Shown in pieces: positions 23,948-36,201 of a stretch of DNA of 64,000 bases (within the stretch, counting starts at the first letter, position 1; the number at the start of each line of letters is the position of its first letter). The position numbers and the translations under genes are program-made. The notes under the pieces are model-generated. The model did no database searches. It saw nothing but the letters and a program-made list of their open reading frames with translations, and was not told where the DNA came from. Source of the stretch: Sordariomycetes sp. S80-01Y (Eukaryota; Ascomycota; Sordariomycetes); NCBI GenBank assembly GCA_037042185.1, contig JAXQJY010000030.1:930001-994000 (forward strand), in the 5' to 3' direction.

Positions 23948-25021
23948 ATGAGCTGCTCGTGTCGCGTCGCACCTGTGCGGACCTTTATACGAGGGCTTGC
24001 GCAGGTGCATAGATTGGAGCCCTCAACATTACCGTCTTCACCTTCGTTTCGTTCGAGCCGCGCGCAAGGGCTTGCGGGTCGATGCATCATAGCGAGACAG
24101 GGCACGCGAGCTTTTCATGGGAGCGGAAGGTTGGGCCAGGAGGGCGCTGCTGAGGCGCCTCCACCTCCAGGCGAACCGAGACAGGACCATGCAGCGGACT
24201 CGGTCTCTTCTGATACGAGTTTGACCGGTGCAAGCGAAGGCTCCGGATCGAAGCCGGGGAATAAGACCAACTCGAAACCGAAAACACCGGCCACCACGAA
24301 AGCTACCAAGCGGCATCAGAAAGCAGCTGAAGATACAGAGGACTTTGGCAAGAACCCGTCACAGAAACGCCAGCCTCGTCAGCCTCCCGACGAGCTCGTT
24401 GACAAACAACGTCGTCCCCCAAAACCAGTGAGGGAGAAGGCTAGGAAGAGGCGAGAGGAAGAGAACGGCAAGATGAGGGACATCGCCAACTCCATTCTCT
24501 CCCGAAGAAACGTAGACTCTCCCGTTACGGAAGATTCCTCCAACGATTCCAAAAAGCCTCGCTGGGTCCATCAGAAAGAAGTCCTGAAGAAGAAGTTCCC
24601 AAATGGCTGGGAGCCCCGGAAGAAGCTCTCACCCGACGCCTTAGCCGGCATCCGCGCTCTGAACGCCCAGTTCCCCGATGTCTACAACGTACCGAGCCTA
24701 TCTGCGCACTTCAAAGTCTCACCCGAGAACATCCGTCGCATTTTAAAGTCGAAATGGCAGCCGTCGCAGGATGAAGCTGAGGACAGAGAGCGGCGATGGT
24801 TCAACCGTGGCAAGAATATCTGGGAGACCAAGGCCGCGATGGGGTTCAAGCCTCCGAAGAAATGGCGTGAGGAGGGTGTCACGAGAGACCCCTCGTACCA
24901 CATCCGGAGGCAACATGGCATCCAGCGGGAACGGCAGATTGATGAGGAAGAGACTGAGGCGTACAGGGCGTACCGACAGCGGCTTGCTGGAAAGCAAGGC
25001 AGCGGGAGTGGAAGTGGTTAG
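23948..25021 (+). CDS. RRG9: Required for respiratory growth protein 9 (neugrin-like)
   Basis: Single exon, 357 aa. Mitochondrial protein needed for respiratory growth and mtDNA maintenance in yeast; the neugrin family. The N-terminus (MSCSCRVAPVRTFIRGL and a second basic stretch to about residue 60) is a mitochondrial presequence; a long charged, disordered segment follows. The conserved core (about 205-315) contains WVHQKEVLKKKFPNGWEPRK, LSPDALAGIRALNAQFP, FKVSPENIRRILKSKW and FKPPKKWREEG, diagnostic for RRG9. The ATG at 23948 follows an in-frame non-ATG stretch. Confidence 0.93.
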   Translation: MSCSCRVAPVRTFIRGLAQVHRLEPSTLPSSPSFRSSRAQGLAGRCIIARQGTRAFHGSGRLGQEGAAEAPPPPGEPRQDHAADSVSSDTSLTGASEGSGSKPGNKTNSKPKTPATTKATKRHQKAAEDTEDFGKNPSQKRQPRQPPDELVDKQRRPPKPVREKARKRREEENGKMRDIANSILSRRNVDSPVTEDSSNDSKKPRWVHQKEVLKKKFPNGWEPRKKLSPDALAGIRALNAQFPDVYNVPSLSAHFKVSPENIRRILKSKWQPSQDEAEDRERRWFNRGKNIWETKAAMGFKPPKKWREEGVTRDPSYHIRRQHGIQRERQIDEEETEAYRAYRQRLAGKQGSGSGSG

Positions 25022-25610
25022 AGCATCGGTCAACGGGCGTTTACTGGTGTTTATGTTGTTTGCATTTGAAGCATAGCATGGTGCATACCACATAGACTCA
25101 CAACTCTGGACATTTCTCAATATATGTTGTATATTCTCACGAGCCCAGATGTCACGTCACGTTCAGTAGGAATGAATCTTTGGCTCTTGCAGCGGCCACG
25201 TCGCCGAACGACGGCAGCATCAGCGCAAAATTAGATAACTTGTGGCACTGCTCAGCATAATAGAGCTAATGTACTTACTAGAAGTGTTCGCGGCCCTAAT
25301 TGTACCTTACACATGGCTTGCGCTCCCTTTCTCGCCCCCGCGAGGCGTCGGGTCGTCGCAACCAAGGGGCTCAGCGATCCACACTCGGGCGAACAGGGGT
25401 CGAAACTCACCACCTCAAACTCACACACTCACCGTTTGACGCCAACAAACATCGTCTCAACATCGCGCGCTTCGACGCTCTCAAAACCCTAACATCTCAC
25501 AGCTTCCCACGCATATAAAATTTGACCTCACATTACGAACCCTCAAAAAGCCATTCGCAAAACTAGCCCAAATTTTGCTTCCCAGGCTTCGCGGAAGCCC
25601 AACCTCCACC
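25022..25610. other. Intergenic, SDR promoter region
   Basis: 3' UTR of RRG9 followed by the SDR promoter. No gene seen. Confidence 0.55.
25514..25520 (+). promoter_or_regulatory. TATA-like box of the SDR gene
   Basis: TATAAAA, 91-97 bp before the SDR start codon, in otherwise C-rich leader DNA. Position and sequence suit a TATA element, but the transcription start is not known. Confidence 0.4.
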
Positions 25611-26730
25611 ATGGCCTCCCCCCCAGCGCAGGCCGGCAACGACAGCTGGTTCTCGCCCCTCTCCGTCGACCTGCTCCTCAAGGTTGCGAACATAACCTTA
25701 CTTCACCCCTTCATCACAGCCCTCATCCCCTTATGCCTCCGCGCGCGGACCATGCACTGGGACGCGCCGCCCATGATTGCGTCCATCGTGTGGGCTGCCG
25801 TCGTGTCCTTTTTCTGGGCCCTGGCCGCTCTGAACAGGAGGGTGGCCTACGGAAAGCCCAGGGAGGTGGATCTGAGCGAGGAGGTTATTGTAATTACCGG
25901 AGGAGCGGGAGGGCTGGGCTTGTTGCTGGCCGAGGTTTACGGGATGAGGGGGGCGAGTGTTGCGGTGCTTGATGTTGCCGAGATGGAGAATGGGGAGGCG
26001 AGGGGCGTGACGTGGTATAAGTGCGATGTTGGGGACAAGCAACAACTAGACAAGGTTGCCAAGGAGATCGAAGAAGACGTAAGTCGCCCTTTCACTGACC
26101 TCAGTGTAGAGCCATGCTAATAATTTGTAGTTGGGCACCCCGACGGTGCTGGTCAACAATGCGGCGGTGGTCAGGGGTAAATCTCTACTCAACCTCTCCA
26201 TGGACGAGCTAGACTCCTCCCTCCGCACCAACATTCTGGCCCCCTTCTACTGCATCAAAACGTTCCTTCCGCAGCTAATCCGCTCCGGACGCGGCGGCAC
26301 AATCGTCAACATCTCCTCCGTCATTGGAACCCTCGGGGCGGCCCAGCTGACGGACTACGCCGCCTCCAAAGCCGGCATCACCGCGCTTCACAAGTCCCTG
26401 ACGGCGGAGCTTGCAGTCACAAATTCCGAAGTCAAGACGGTGCTGGTCACGCCTGGACAGCTGAGCACCCCGCTGTTCTATGGGGTCAGCACACCTAACA
26501 GCTTTTTGGCGCCCGTGGTCGAGCCCGTGGAGGTCGTCAAGGAGATCGTGAGCGCCATTGATGGAGGGAAGGGAGGTATGATCGGCATGCCATTGTACGC
26601 CAGGTGGGCGGATTGGTATAACGTGCTCCCAGCAGGCGTGCAGAGAGTCGCAAGATTGGTGGCTGGTGTGGATAGGGGGATGAGGTCGTTTCGGGGGAGG
26701 GACGGGATGAAAGGGGATAGGAAGATTTGA
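25611..26730 (+). CDS. Membrane-anchored short-chain dehydrogenase/reductase
   Basis: Two exons, 25611..26078 and 26131..26730, 355 aa; 52-nt intron (GTAAGT..TTGTAG). Classical SDR fold with a TGGAGGLG cofactor site (residues 96-103), NNAA (165-168, in place of the usual NNAG), catalytic S218/S219, Y232 and K236 (YAASK), and TPGQLSTPLF after the active site. The N-terminal 80 residues contain two hydrophobic segments, suggesting an ER- or lipid-droplet-bound enzyme like the SDR16C retinol/sterol-type dehydrogenases. Substrate unknown. The ATG at 25611 sits in a good context (CACCATGG). Confidence 0.88.
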
Positions 26731-29294
26731 GATTCCGAGCGCAGGTCGTTCGGCTCCAGCTCCATGGACATTAATGTTTACTTCGCAAAAGCGGCAGAGC
26801 ACAGGCATGCCTAGAGGATCGTGAAACCGCCACCTCATCAAAGGGTTGTTCTGGAGCGCGCATTTCACTCCGAAATCTCGGCAACGTTGTCCCGGCCAAG
26901 ATGTAAATAGATAATCCTGTCCGAGCCAGCCGTACCACAAAACGTCGTGAGGGCTGATACCGGATCAAGCGGCCGGATAGATAGCCATATCCGTGAACCC
27001 CATATTAATTCTATCTCAAGGCTGTGGTCCAGGGTGCACTTCTGAACTGGTTCTAGAAAATGTAGGGTTGCAGAGAGTCGGTGACACGTCACGTCACCTT
27101 CGGAACCCCAGATTGAGAAAAAGTCCCTTCGCTCGGTCCCGTATGCCAGATTTGACCTCTTCGCCGACGAGACTGCTTGAACAAGGCGAGAAGAGGTGAA
27201 GTTGTTCATATCGACGTGGGAGAGGCGGGATGGGGAAGCATGGCAGTGGGGCAGCTGTTGCAGGGGGTCTAGTGGCTGGGGCTCAGTCGCCGACTAGGAT
27301 GCTGCCTCGACTCGGCCCTCTCGTCTCACGTCGAGGGCAACCAAGGTCTTGATGCTGTGCGTGGCTTGAGTGATGGATGAAGCATAGCGTGTGATGACGC
27401 ACTTGAGCACAAGCTTTGCGCTGTCTCACACGGCCGGCTAGTCGGAAAGCCACGCATTGGAAGCCCGTGGCCTGTCATCGTCACGCCCGTCGACGGGTGC
27501 TCTCTCGCATGCTTGCATGTTTGCGGGCGCTCGACGGGCTCAACGGCCGCTGCCGCGTTTGGCCAGCGATGTGAGCCCACCAACAGACAACCGGGGAGGA
27601 TCAAAGTGCACTGGATCTAGGGCTGTGTCTCGTTGGATCACCATATGTATCTTTCCACCTCGTTGTTAAATTCAACAAGCAGTCGAGGTGAGCCATGGCG
27701 ACCAGAGGCCATTTGTCGTCCGATTAAGCTCAGCAGGGCTTTCACACATAAGGAAGCCCCTGACCTGACTGCAGGGCTCATGCTCCATGTGGCAGCATCG
27801 TCTCACTCGTAGGGCGAAGGGGGGACAAAAAGAGTATAGTGGCAGCTTTGCAAGGATCAGCAGATGCTGCTGCGCTGCAAGAGTCAGGGCCAGGACCGCT
27901 CCCCCCAGCAGTGCATGGTTCCGACATATCGACCGGGCCATTTTGTCAAGATTGCTGGAGATGTCAGTTGCTGTCCGGGTGTTTGCCAGGTCTAGCCGGC
28001 GGAAGCCGTTATTAATCCCACATCTGAATCCCATTGAGAGGAGAGAAGGGACATTTGGTAGATGGAGCAGCGAAGGCGCAGGGCGCAAGCAGCATTCCAG
28101 ACGGCGTCGCTGAGAAGACGCCATGACGAAACCCCACCTCTGACGCCCGCAGCGGACGCGGGCTCGTACGGAGCGTAGGCCTGGGTCAAGAAGGCTTGTC
28201 CCACGGGGTCTCGTGTTTCGATCCAGACTCTGCCGAACCTGCGAGAGTCGTGCACAGAAGCCACGAGATGAGACCAGCCGGTGGAGGGATCTGCAACTCC
28301 CCTGACGATGCTCCCTGCTGCGGTTTTGATGTCTCCGAGGGGGGATCGAGTGGCGAACAAGGGCAGCACGCGAGCAGATGCACTGGGCTGGGATAACCGT
28401 GGTTTAAAGTCTGCAGTGGTGCGGTCTGCTTGATGCTGGTGTCAGTTCCATGTGGTAGGGACGCCAATGACCGTCAGTTGGGGGGGTAGCGGTAGCTGTA
28501 GCAGGACAGGTGGCGGAGAGTGGGATGCGGCGGAGAGAGGCGCCGACCGCGACTCGGAGATGCTGGAGGAGCAAGCACCCTGAGGTACCTGTCGTAGCAC
28601 AGCTGGAAATATCGTCAAATAGGATCACAGAGATTGAGGCTGTTGGGCGCGCTCGGTCTGTCCATCCATCGGTAGGGGTGCCTTTGCACTACAACGTACC
28701 TCCCCCGGTAAGGTATGTATGGGTAGTAGTCCGTAGTGGTAAGGCCCAGGCAGATGTCAGTGGTGGTGGAAGGAGGAAGCGACGATGGGCTCAGCTCCTT
28801 ATCAGCGCCCGTTGTTGGTGCCCCCCCGCCAATCATGACCCCTCCACCGCAGCGCAGCATCCACGATGCCAACCCGCCGCCGGCCTAGAAATTTCCCAGA
28901 TAAGCCAGAAGTCGCCTCTCCTCAGACCTGCCCCGAACGCACCTTCGCATTTCATCCTCACCGGTCTCAAGTCTGCCTCTCCACGTTTACAACTCTTTAA
29001 GATCTGCATACTTTCGCCGTGACCCCAGCCATCGGACCCATCTCCGTGCCTCCGAGTCGATCCCCCCACGCTCTCACACCTCTCACCCCCGGATGACCTC
29101 AACTCACCTCGTCTACATCCAAGCTTGAGTTCCGACGGATAAATAGCGAACCTGTCCCGACCGATCTTAATCTTTTTGCACAAACTTCGAGGACCGATAT
29201 CACCCAAGTTCTCTTCTACTGCTTTTCCGAGCACAGACCTAGCTGCCCCGGCAGCCTCATTCGACCTCGCAAGTGATGCAGTCTTGAATCAGTC
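26731..29294. other. 2.6-kb intergenic
   Basis: Between two plus-strand genes. ORFs in both strands (for example 27672..28124 and 28510..29022) have no domain, no consistent codon pattern and mutually overlap. The last 400 bp are C/T-rich and probably the leader of the pseudokinase gene. Confidence 0.5.
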
Positions 29295-31133
29295 ATGGGA
29301 CCATGGTGGGTTTCGAATCGCATCGACGCAACTGTCACTCGGCAGTTCGTCTCAAAACATCTCGTCCCCGAGGAGATTGAAAGGCTGGACCGACCTGTGG
29401 CATTCACCTCGGAGGACTTGACGGAACGGACGTACTGGGAAAGCATCAATCAGAGCGCAAAACGGATATTCCTCATCTTGGTGGATCTCGGTGTTCCGGA
29501 CCAGATATTTGGCATCATCGATGATGGCTGGGACGACTCTGAGCTTCCGCTGTCGTTGGAGGACGTCCAGGCACTGCAGCTGACGGCTCAGCAAGACGAT
29601 CGGATAGATCGCAAATTCCATCAGCGGCAGTATCACTACCTTGTAAAGACGATTGAGCACGGGGAGCACCAGGTGTACAACGACACGGATCAGGTCCCCC
29701 TGGATGTTGTTGACAAGACACCGTCCCTGACCTCGAAAAGCAACCACGTCGACAAGGTCCGACTGCCGAACGTGCCCAGCAAGGTCTTCACTCGGCGGAA
29801 ATACATTCTCGGCACGGGTCCAGGCGCAATGCCACCCCAGGAGTTCCTAGAGATGGTCAACATCATCAAAAGCGTCCAGAACGACCATATGGTCTCATAC
29901 TGGGCATCATATACTTATCACGGCCACGGCTACATCCTCCTTACGCCAATAAGCGACTTCAACCTCAAGTCGTTGCTGGCTACCACCCCTTCCACCTTCA
30001 AGGCGCTGCCAAAACGAGATCGAAGGGAACTCGTCATGAACTGGATTCTCTGTCTTGTCGATACCATGTCTTTCCTTCACAGTAAGAACAGGTCACATTG
30101 CTACATCAAGCCCTCGGCAGTCCTCTTCACGAGCAGCCTTAACATCTTCTTCGTCGACCCGACGAGATTGAGTCCAGATGCGGCATCAGCACGCGCCGAC
30201 AAGTCGTCTTTCGACCGCGAATGGTACGATTACGCAGCCCCCGAACAGTGGTTCCGGCCGAGCGGACCTGGTAGCCCGCCGACTCGGAAAGCAGTGCTGC
30301 AATCGTTGTCTGTCTCGCCGGACAGTGACGGATTCGCTGCAGCTGGAGGTCAAGCCAACGGCCCAGTGCCAAACCCCTCGCAGCAAGCAGATATCTTCTC
30401 CCTCGGCTGCATCATTCTGGAACTGATGTCCTGGCTTCTCAAGCGCTCAACGAGCAAATTCGCCTCCTTCCGCTCTGCCAAGTTGAAAAAGGGCGGCCGT
30501 GGCGGCGCTGTACTCGACACATCCTTCCACAAGAACCTAGGGCAGGTAGAAGAATGGATGTCCAGCCTCGCCAAAGACGCCGCTCGCAAAGTCACGGATA
30601 CCAACAATGGCACGGTCGATGGGGGCAACGTCTTCAAAGGGTTCACCCCATTGTTGCACGTCGTCGCGGAAATGCTAGCCGCCAACCCCTTCGAGCGACC
30701 GCCCGCCGCTGACGTCCAGAGGAGGACATATCAGATTCTCCGCGAGCACTGCGGCATCACAGAACCACACTGTGTAAACCGTTACGTCAACGACCTAGAC
30801 TCGTCCATGGGTCAACTGCGTCTGCACGACTCATGGATACAACAACCAGCAATGTATCAAACGCAGAGCTATGACTTTGCTGAGCCGGATAGCCCCCCGC
30901 CTCTGCTGCATCGACGCACGACGAGTAGTAGTGGATACAGCCAGGCGAGCCGAAATAGTAGGCATAGCGGGAGTACGACAACGGGAAGTAGTGAGCGGGA
31001 CTCGGAGTTGTCGTATGCAGCGGCGAGGGGCGTCGCGCCGCAGCCGATTCGGAACCCGAACGGATGGAATCGTCAGGTGCCGTACATGAGCCCGCCCAAC
31101 AGCCAGGCGAGCTTGTATGCTGGGGCGCCGTAA
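29295..31133 (+). CDS. Predicted protein pseudokinase
   Basis: Single exon, 612 aa. A kinase-like fold covers about residues 160-500: N-lobe with a RRKYIL lysine segment and helix C around EFLEMVNII, then FLHS before the catalytic loop. The catalytic loop reads HCYIKPSAV (268-276) where HRDxKxxN is expected, so the catalytic Asp is Tyr and the metal-binding Asn is Val. The DFG motif is replaced by VDPT (287-290). APE is kept (315-317), as is the helix F region ADIFSLGCIILEL. These losses point to a pseudokinase or scaffold rather than an active kinase (inference). The N-terminal 160 residues match the helical region that precedes such kinase domains in many Pezizomycotina proteins. The C-terminal ~80 residues are Ser/Thr-rich and disordered. 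Confidence 0.82.
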   Translation: MGPWWVSNRIDATVTRQFVSKHLVPEEIERLDRPVAFTSEDLTERTYWESINQSAKRIFLILVDLGVPDQIFGIIDDGWDDSELPLSLEDVQALQLTAQQDDRIDRKFHQRQYHYLVKTIEHGEHQVYNDTDQVPLDVVDKTPSLTSKSNHVDKVRLPNVPSKVFTRRKYILGTGPGAMPPQEFLEMVNIIKSVQNDHMVSYWASYTYHGHGYILLTPISDFNLKSLLATTPSTFKALPKRDRRELVMNWILCLVDTMSFLHSKNRSHCYIKPSAVLFTSSLNIFFVDPTRLSPDAASARADKSSFDREWYDYAAPEQWFRPSGPGSPPTRKAVLQSLSVSPDSDGFAAAGGQANGPVPNPSQQADIFSLGCIILELMSWLLKRSTSKFASFRSAKLKKGGRGGAVLDTSFHKNLGQVEEWMSSLAKDAARKVTDTNNGTVDGGNVFKGFTPLLHVVAEMLAANPFERPPAADVQRRTYQILREHCGITEPHCVNRYVNDLDSSMGQLRLHDSWIQQPAMYQTQSYDFAEPDSPPPLLHRRTTSSSGYSQASRNSRHSGSTTTGSSERDSELSYAAARGVAPQPIRNPNGWNRQVPYMSPPNSQASLYAGAP

Positions 31134-32579
31134 TGCGTGGGGAGCGATATGAGGCGGGCAGGCGTTGGCACCTTTCTCTGCTTGGTGACTGGAAATGCAT
31201 TTTCAAATTTTGGTTTCTGTCAATCACTCACGATTTTTTAGCCGGCGAAGTTGGATATACCATCAAAATCACACAATACCTGGGACATTGGCAATTATTT
31301 ATCGGCGGTCAAGGACTTGATGTGTTGGCTGGGCTTTCTCACACGGAAGGCTGATTGGGGGAGGCACTTTTGCGTGACAAACAAAAACCGCACACGTGTA
31401 GGTAGTCTTACGCTTTTGAACAATGTATCATATGATCTACATTACGAGACCTCCGTTTTGGGGTGAATCGTCAGCTGGCTACATGATGTGGCGCTTCGAC
31501 GACGGAGGCTGCCAGGGGATTGCATACCGAGGAGGGGAGGCTGCCGCGATGCGACGTATGCTCACCCTCGCCGCACAAACCAGGACAAGGTTCTCGTCAT
31601 GTTTATTGATCAAAGTGGTGAGGCGGCTTGGAGATGTTTTTGAAGAATAGCGATGCCGCTACAGGCCCTGCCTTGGTCGCAGGTGTGGCACATGTGACAC
31701 CCGAGGATGCGGAACATTGTGTGGTTTGCGGAGGACAGCCAAGGGTGCTTGCTTGCGGGCAGGATGGCGCCGAGGCCGCATTTAGCTTGCAGGCTCGCGG
31801 CAGCGTATCATTTCTACCCATTCACTGTGCCTTAGTACTTCATACTGGGGTGGCATGTCCGTTTCTTTAGTGGTCGTCACTGACGCGACCAGTCGCCGGT
31901 TGGGCCAGGTGCAGAGGTAGCAACAAGGCAAGTCCAACTCTCGCAGCTTCGACACAGAACACAAAAGATATTCGGAAACTGAAAGTGTATGGAACAGGGA
32001 GTTGTACCCTGCAGTCTTGGTGTGTCTGGACACACTCGGCGTTGATTCTGCCGTGATGGCAACAACGTGTCTGGCCAAATGGAGTTGAAGTGACACGAGA
32101 AGCTTGCACCTCAGTCTAAACATAGTTCAGTTTGAAAATTCGAGGTTACTACGACATCGATTTGGAACAGCGGTCAAGCTGCCCTTTCCGTCGTCGAGTC
32201 GCTTGGTCACGATTCAGGGGCAGGCACGGCGGTGGCATCTTGCTCACCCAGCTTAAAGCATGAAACTCCCACTTATCCTGCGATCCAGTACACTTTCAAC
32301 TTCCATTCACCTCAGCTGAGGCCTTCTTCTTTCCCTCGTTTCCCGCTCACCGTTGATTTGTGCGTTTTGCCCGTCCTCACCGACTGTGGTATTGAGACTG
32401 TTCTTTTGGTCGAGACGTGCGTTGAATCACTGTCTTTCCGCTCGTTCATAATCTTTTCTTGCCCCGTCAAAGACCTTGACCTCTCAGTTGCTTCCGATAG
32501 AATCATCAGCTCGACGACAAATTGACATCACGGCACTAATCCTGTTCCTTTCTCGCTCAGACCCCACTCAGCCGTCGCC
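31134..32579. other. 1.4-kb intergenic, GH72 promoter region
   Basis: 3' UTR of the pseudokinase gene, then the promoter of the glucanosyltransferase; the final 300 bp have long C/T-rich tracts typical of strong fungal promoters. No other gene is supported. Confidence 0.55.
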
Positions 32580-33997
32580 ATGCGCTTGGCTACATTCACC
32601 ACGTTCCTGGCGGGTTTCGCAGCACTAGCAACCGCCATTGAACCTGTAGAGATCAAGGGAAACAAATTTTTCCACGAAGATGGCACGCGGTACTTCATGA
32701 AAGGGGTCTCCTACCAGCTTCGTCCCGAGGATCCCCTCATCGACACCGACCAGTGCCAGCGTGATGTTGAGTTGATGAAGGAGCTTGGCACCAATGCTCT
32801 CCGCGTCTATCACGTAGACGCAACAGAGAATCATGACGGCTGCATGCAGGTCTTTGCTGACGCTGGAATCTACCTGCTCATTGACCTAGACACGTTCGAC
32901 ACCTACATTACCCCGGTATGATCCCATGAGCCTATTTCGACATCTTCTGACCCTTACAGACCAATCAATGCTGGAGCAGGCGCCAATACGATCGTTTCGC
33001 TGAAGTCATGGACGCATTCGAGAAGTACGACAACGTGCTCGCCTTCTTTCTCGGCAATGAGAACATCGCGGCGAAGGAAGACTCGACCGGTGCGCCCTTC
33101 ATCAAGGCCGCCGCTCGTGACATAAAGGCCTACCGTGACGCCAAGGGCTACCGCAAGATACCAATTGGATACTCGGCAGCTGATATCAAGGAGCTGCGTC
33201 CGATGCTTCAAGACTATCTTACTTGTGGTGGTAACTCGTCCGAGACAGTGGAATTCTTCGCCCTTAATTCGTACTCCTGGTGTGATCCGAGCGACTACGA
33301 GAGGTCCACCTACAATCAGCTTCAGGAGTATGCAGAGGACTTCCCTGTTCCCATATTCTTCACCGAAACAGGGTGCAATGTTCCTGGGCCGCGGCTGTGG
33401 GAGGATCAGGACGCTATCTTTGGCAATAAGATGATACAAGACTGGAGTGGTGCTATAATTTATGAGTGGATTCAGGAGCAGAACAACTATGGCATCATCA
33501 GCTATGGAGAATCAGTGGGTGACCCTGCCAGGAACGATGAGACCGTATTTGACAATTGGACTCGCAAGGGCACCCCGATACCGATCTCTCCGGATTTTGA
33601 CAACCTCAAGACCAAGTGGGCGTCTCTACAACCCACTGGTGTCCGGCGCGATGCCTACGATCCGAGCCACGTCTCGGCCCGCGCCTGCCCTACTTCCACT
33701 CAAGACGGTTGGTGGGTTATTCCAGGCAACGTCAAATTACCGGCGTTGGATGAGACTGTCACCGACTTTGCATCTCTTGACAAGAAAACTACTCCCGGTC
33801 CTACTCACACCATGACTGCGCCACTAAGTAGCATCCCCACTAAAGTCGCCTCGGATGGCCCTTCCCCTAGCAAAGATGAGACGCCGCCGATGGACATTGA
33901 CGAAGGAAAGGAAGAGAGACAAGGAGCTGGTTCTAGTGGTATTGTCATAGACGCCAGTCTTGCGGCGATCGTACTTGGTGCTGTAATTCTACTGTAA
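32580..33997 (+). CDS. GEL: GPI-anchored beta-1,3-glucanosyltransferase (GH72)
   Basis: Two exons, 32580..32915 and 32960..33997, 457 aa; 44-nt intron (GTATGA..TTACAG). It remodels cell-wall beta-1,3-glucan by cutting and re-ligating chains at the plasma membrane/wall face. A signal peptide (MRLATFTTFLAGFAALATA) precedes the GH72 domain; the acid/base Glu is E146 in FFLGNENIA and the nucleophile E248 in FFTETGCN. GVSYQ, RVYHVD and the Cys pattern are typical. There is no C-terminal CBM43/X8 module, which places it with the Gel1-like subgroup. The last ~20 residues (IVIDASLAAIVLGAVILL) preceded by GAGSSG form a GPI-attachment signal. Confidence 0.95.
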
Positions 33998-36201
33998 GTG
34001 CCCCGCGGATGGAAAAGCCGTACGGAGACTTGGGCCGGATCCTGTTGGACTTGTCATCACGCAATTAATTAGAATCTTTCTAGACCAGACTGAGAGCTTA
34101 ATACGAAATCTGGTGTTTAGAGCGCGGATGGTGTGTCTTAGGGATGTGGCTTTGGAGTGCCCCGACCCAACGTACATACTCCCTCAGTTTACCATTGTAG
34201 TAGTATGGCGTTTGCCACGGCCACAATCATCCATGAGAACCCAGTCAGAGGGACACTCAGGGATTGAGCATCGAAAAGATCCAACTCCCACGTTTCGTTG
34301 GCATGACTTGACGAGTGGTGGTGCTTGCTCCTTGACCCCCGTCCCCTTCAGGAAAGTTTTACCTGATTGCTTTTTGTCCCTCTCTGTCAGTTGAACGAGG
34401 CTAGCTCGCCACGCACTGTCGATTTTGTTGCCGTTCTCAGTCGTATCATATGTTTGAGTCTGCTTCATTCGAGCACCATCTGCCTCATGAACCCCGTCGA
34501 GAGCCGTCGCCAATCTACAAGCCTTTGGACTGATATGCGTCACTGTCGGGCCGATCGTACCCCAACAGGTAGGACATGGTATACCAGAGGAGGCTTGAAA
34601 GTCGCTACGGCGCACAGCAGTGCCGTGACAACAGAAGTTCTGAGTATGTCAGCACAATTCCTTCAAACTTCGTATCCACAAAACCTTGCCTCGTGATCTT
34701 CAGCTTTCCAGCCCGAGAAACCATCTGCATCTCCATGCAACCCCTTCCCATTTGTTCCATCTGATCTCATTCTTTGTCGTTTGGTCGTTTCTGGCGGTGC
34801 CTCATGCTGGTTCATCACAAACGCTATCCCACCAGCGGCGGGTGCATCCTTCAGCTCGTCATCTCCGTGATTTGACTAGAATGTCGACTGTCCGATGGTG
34901 AAGACCAACACCAGCACAACCACTGCCAAAAAAGAGCAGAGAAGTAGACCCATGGCAAGGTGACGGAGCGACGGACGGCAGCGGTGGCCGGACGTGCCCC
35001 AGGGGGAGCGCGTGTGGGAGGGGCACTGGTCGCGGTCTGGCATTGCGGCGTTGGAGGAGCAGCTTTGAGGGCAGGGCTTCGGTGACGAGAAGAGGGATGA
35101 CTGCCCTGGGAGATGGCCGAGGCGGACCGGAGCCTGGAGATGAGGGAGGCGTACTTTGGTGGGTGATTGAAGATGTGGGTGAATTGGGTGATAACAAGGG
35201 GGCTCAGGGTGGTCAGGATGAGAATATGACATTAGGAGTGGCCCAGTGACGATGCTTAGGGGAAGGGTGTAGACAGCTCAGGCTTCAATGTTGATAGCAA
35301 ACATTGAAAGAGGGATGGCATTTTCTTTGAAGCTTGGCCAGGGGCACATGGCGTAGTTTCCCCTTTACCTAGAGACTGTTCACTCCTGCTTGCTTTACCC
35401 CTTGAGTCCTTGTCGTTCAGAGTGCGACAAGATCCAGCAGTAACTACCTACTCGGATCTTGCCATGCGCGAGCACACTGCTATGTGGCTGTTTCTTTACC
35501 ACAATAGAGAATGTAGCAAAGCAATATGGTTCGGATATCGCCCGCGCCTACAAGAATTCTACGCTCAATGACAATGTCGGGACTATAATAGGCATCCACA
35601 AGCATCTTGACATCCTCAATGAGCTCGATGAGTCGTTATTATACACTCAAGACGACGGTTGCTCAGCTTGATTCCGCTGGGTGTTGCTAAACAATGCGCA
35701 CCCCCAACGGAGCGCAAAGCATAATCTGTGCATGTTGAATACCATCTTGACTCAAGGAGACTCAACAGCGTCCACACGGTAGTAGTCGTACGTACTGTAG
35801 AGTATGACGACTGATAAGATAAGAAGAATCCACAAAAATTTTCTCGACCGCCCACAAGCCATCGCCGTGATGGAGGCGGCACCATTGTCGCAACAGCAAG
35901 CGCAAGACATTGGCCTTGGATCAAGTATCCGTCCTCATTCCATTCCTACAGTTTCAGTGCTTGATTCCTCTTGCTTCTGTTGCGACAGATTTTGGGGCCA
36001 GGGCGCTCCCTCACTGCCGACTACGCTTCCTGACTCAGCAGGATTCTGCCACCTCCAACATCTAATCGTCCCGCATTCGTCTTCGATTAAACTCCCTTAT
36101 CGACAACAATAATTCACCAAACTGAACTTCATCACCACGGAACTTTCCCCTTCGACTCCCCCGATGCAATTCCACCCCGATCCCTCACGGCGAATGCAAT
36201 C
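33998..36201. other. 2.2-kb intergenic
   Basis: Between GEL (+) and the TBF1-like gene (+). A minus-strand ORF at 34876..35232 ends in a hydrophobic helix (MGLLLCSFLAVVVLVLVFTI) and might be a small tail-anchored protein, but it has no other support. The rest looks non-coding. Confidence 0.45.

Noticed and set aside
26275-26940. A 221-codon minus-strand ORF
   Set aside because: Antisense shadow of the SDR gene, whose motifs are intact on the plus strand.
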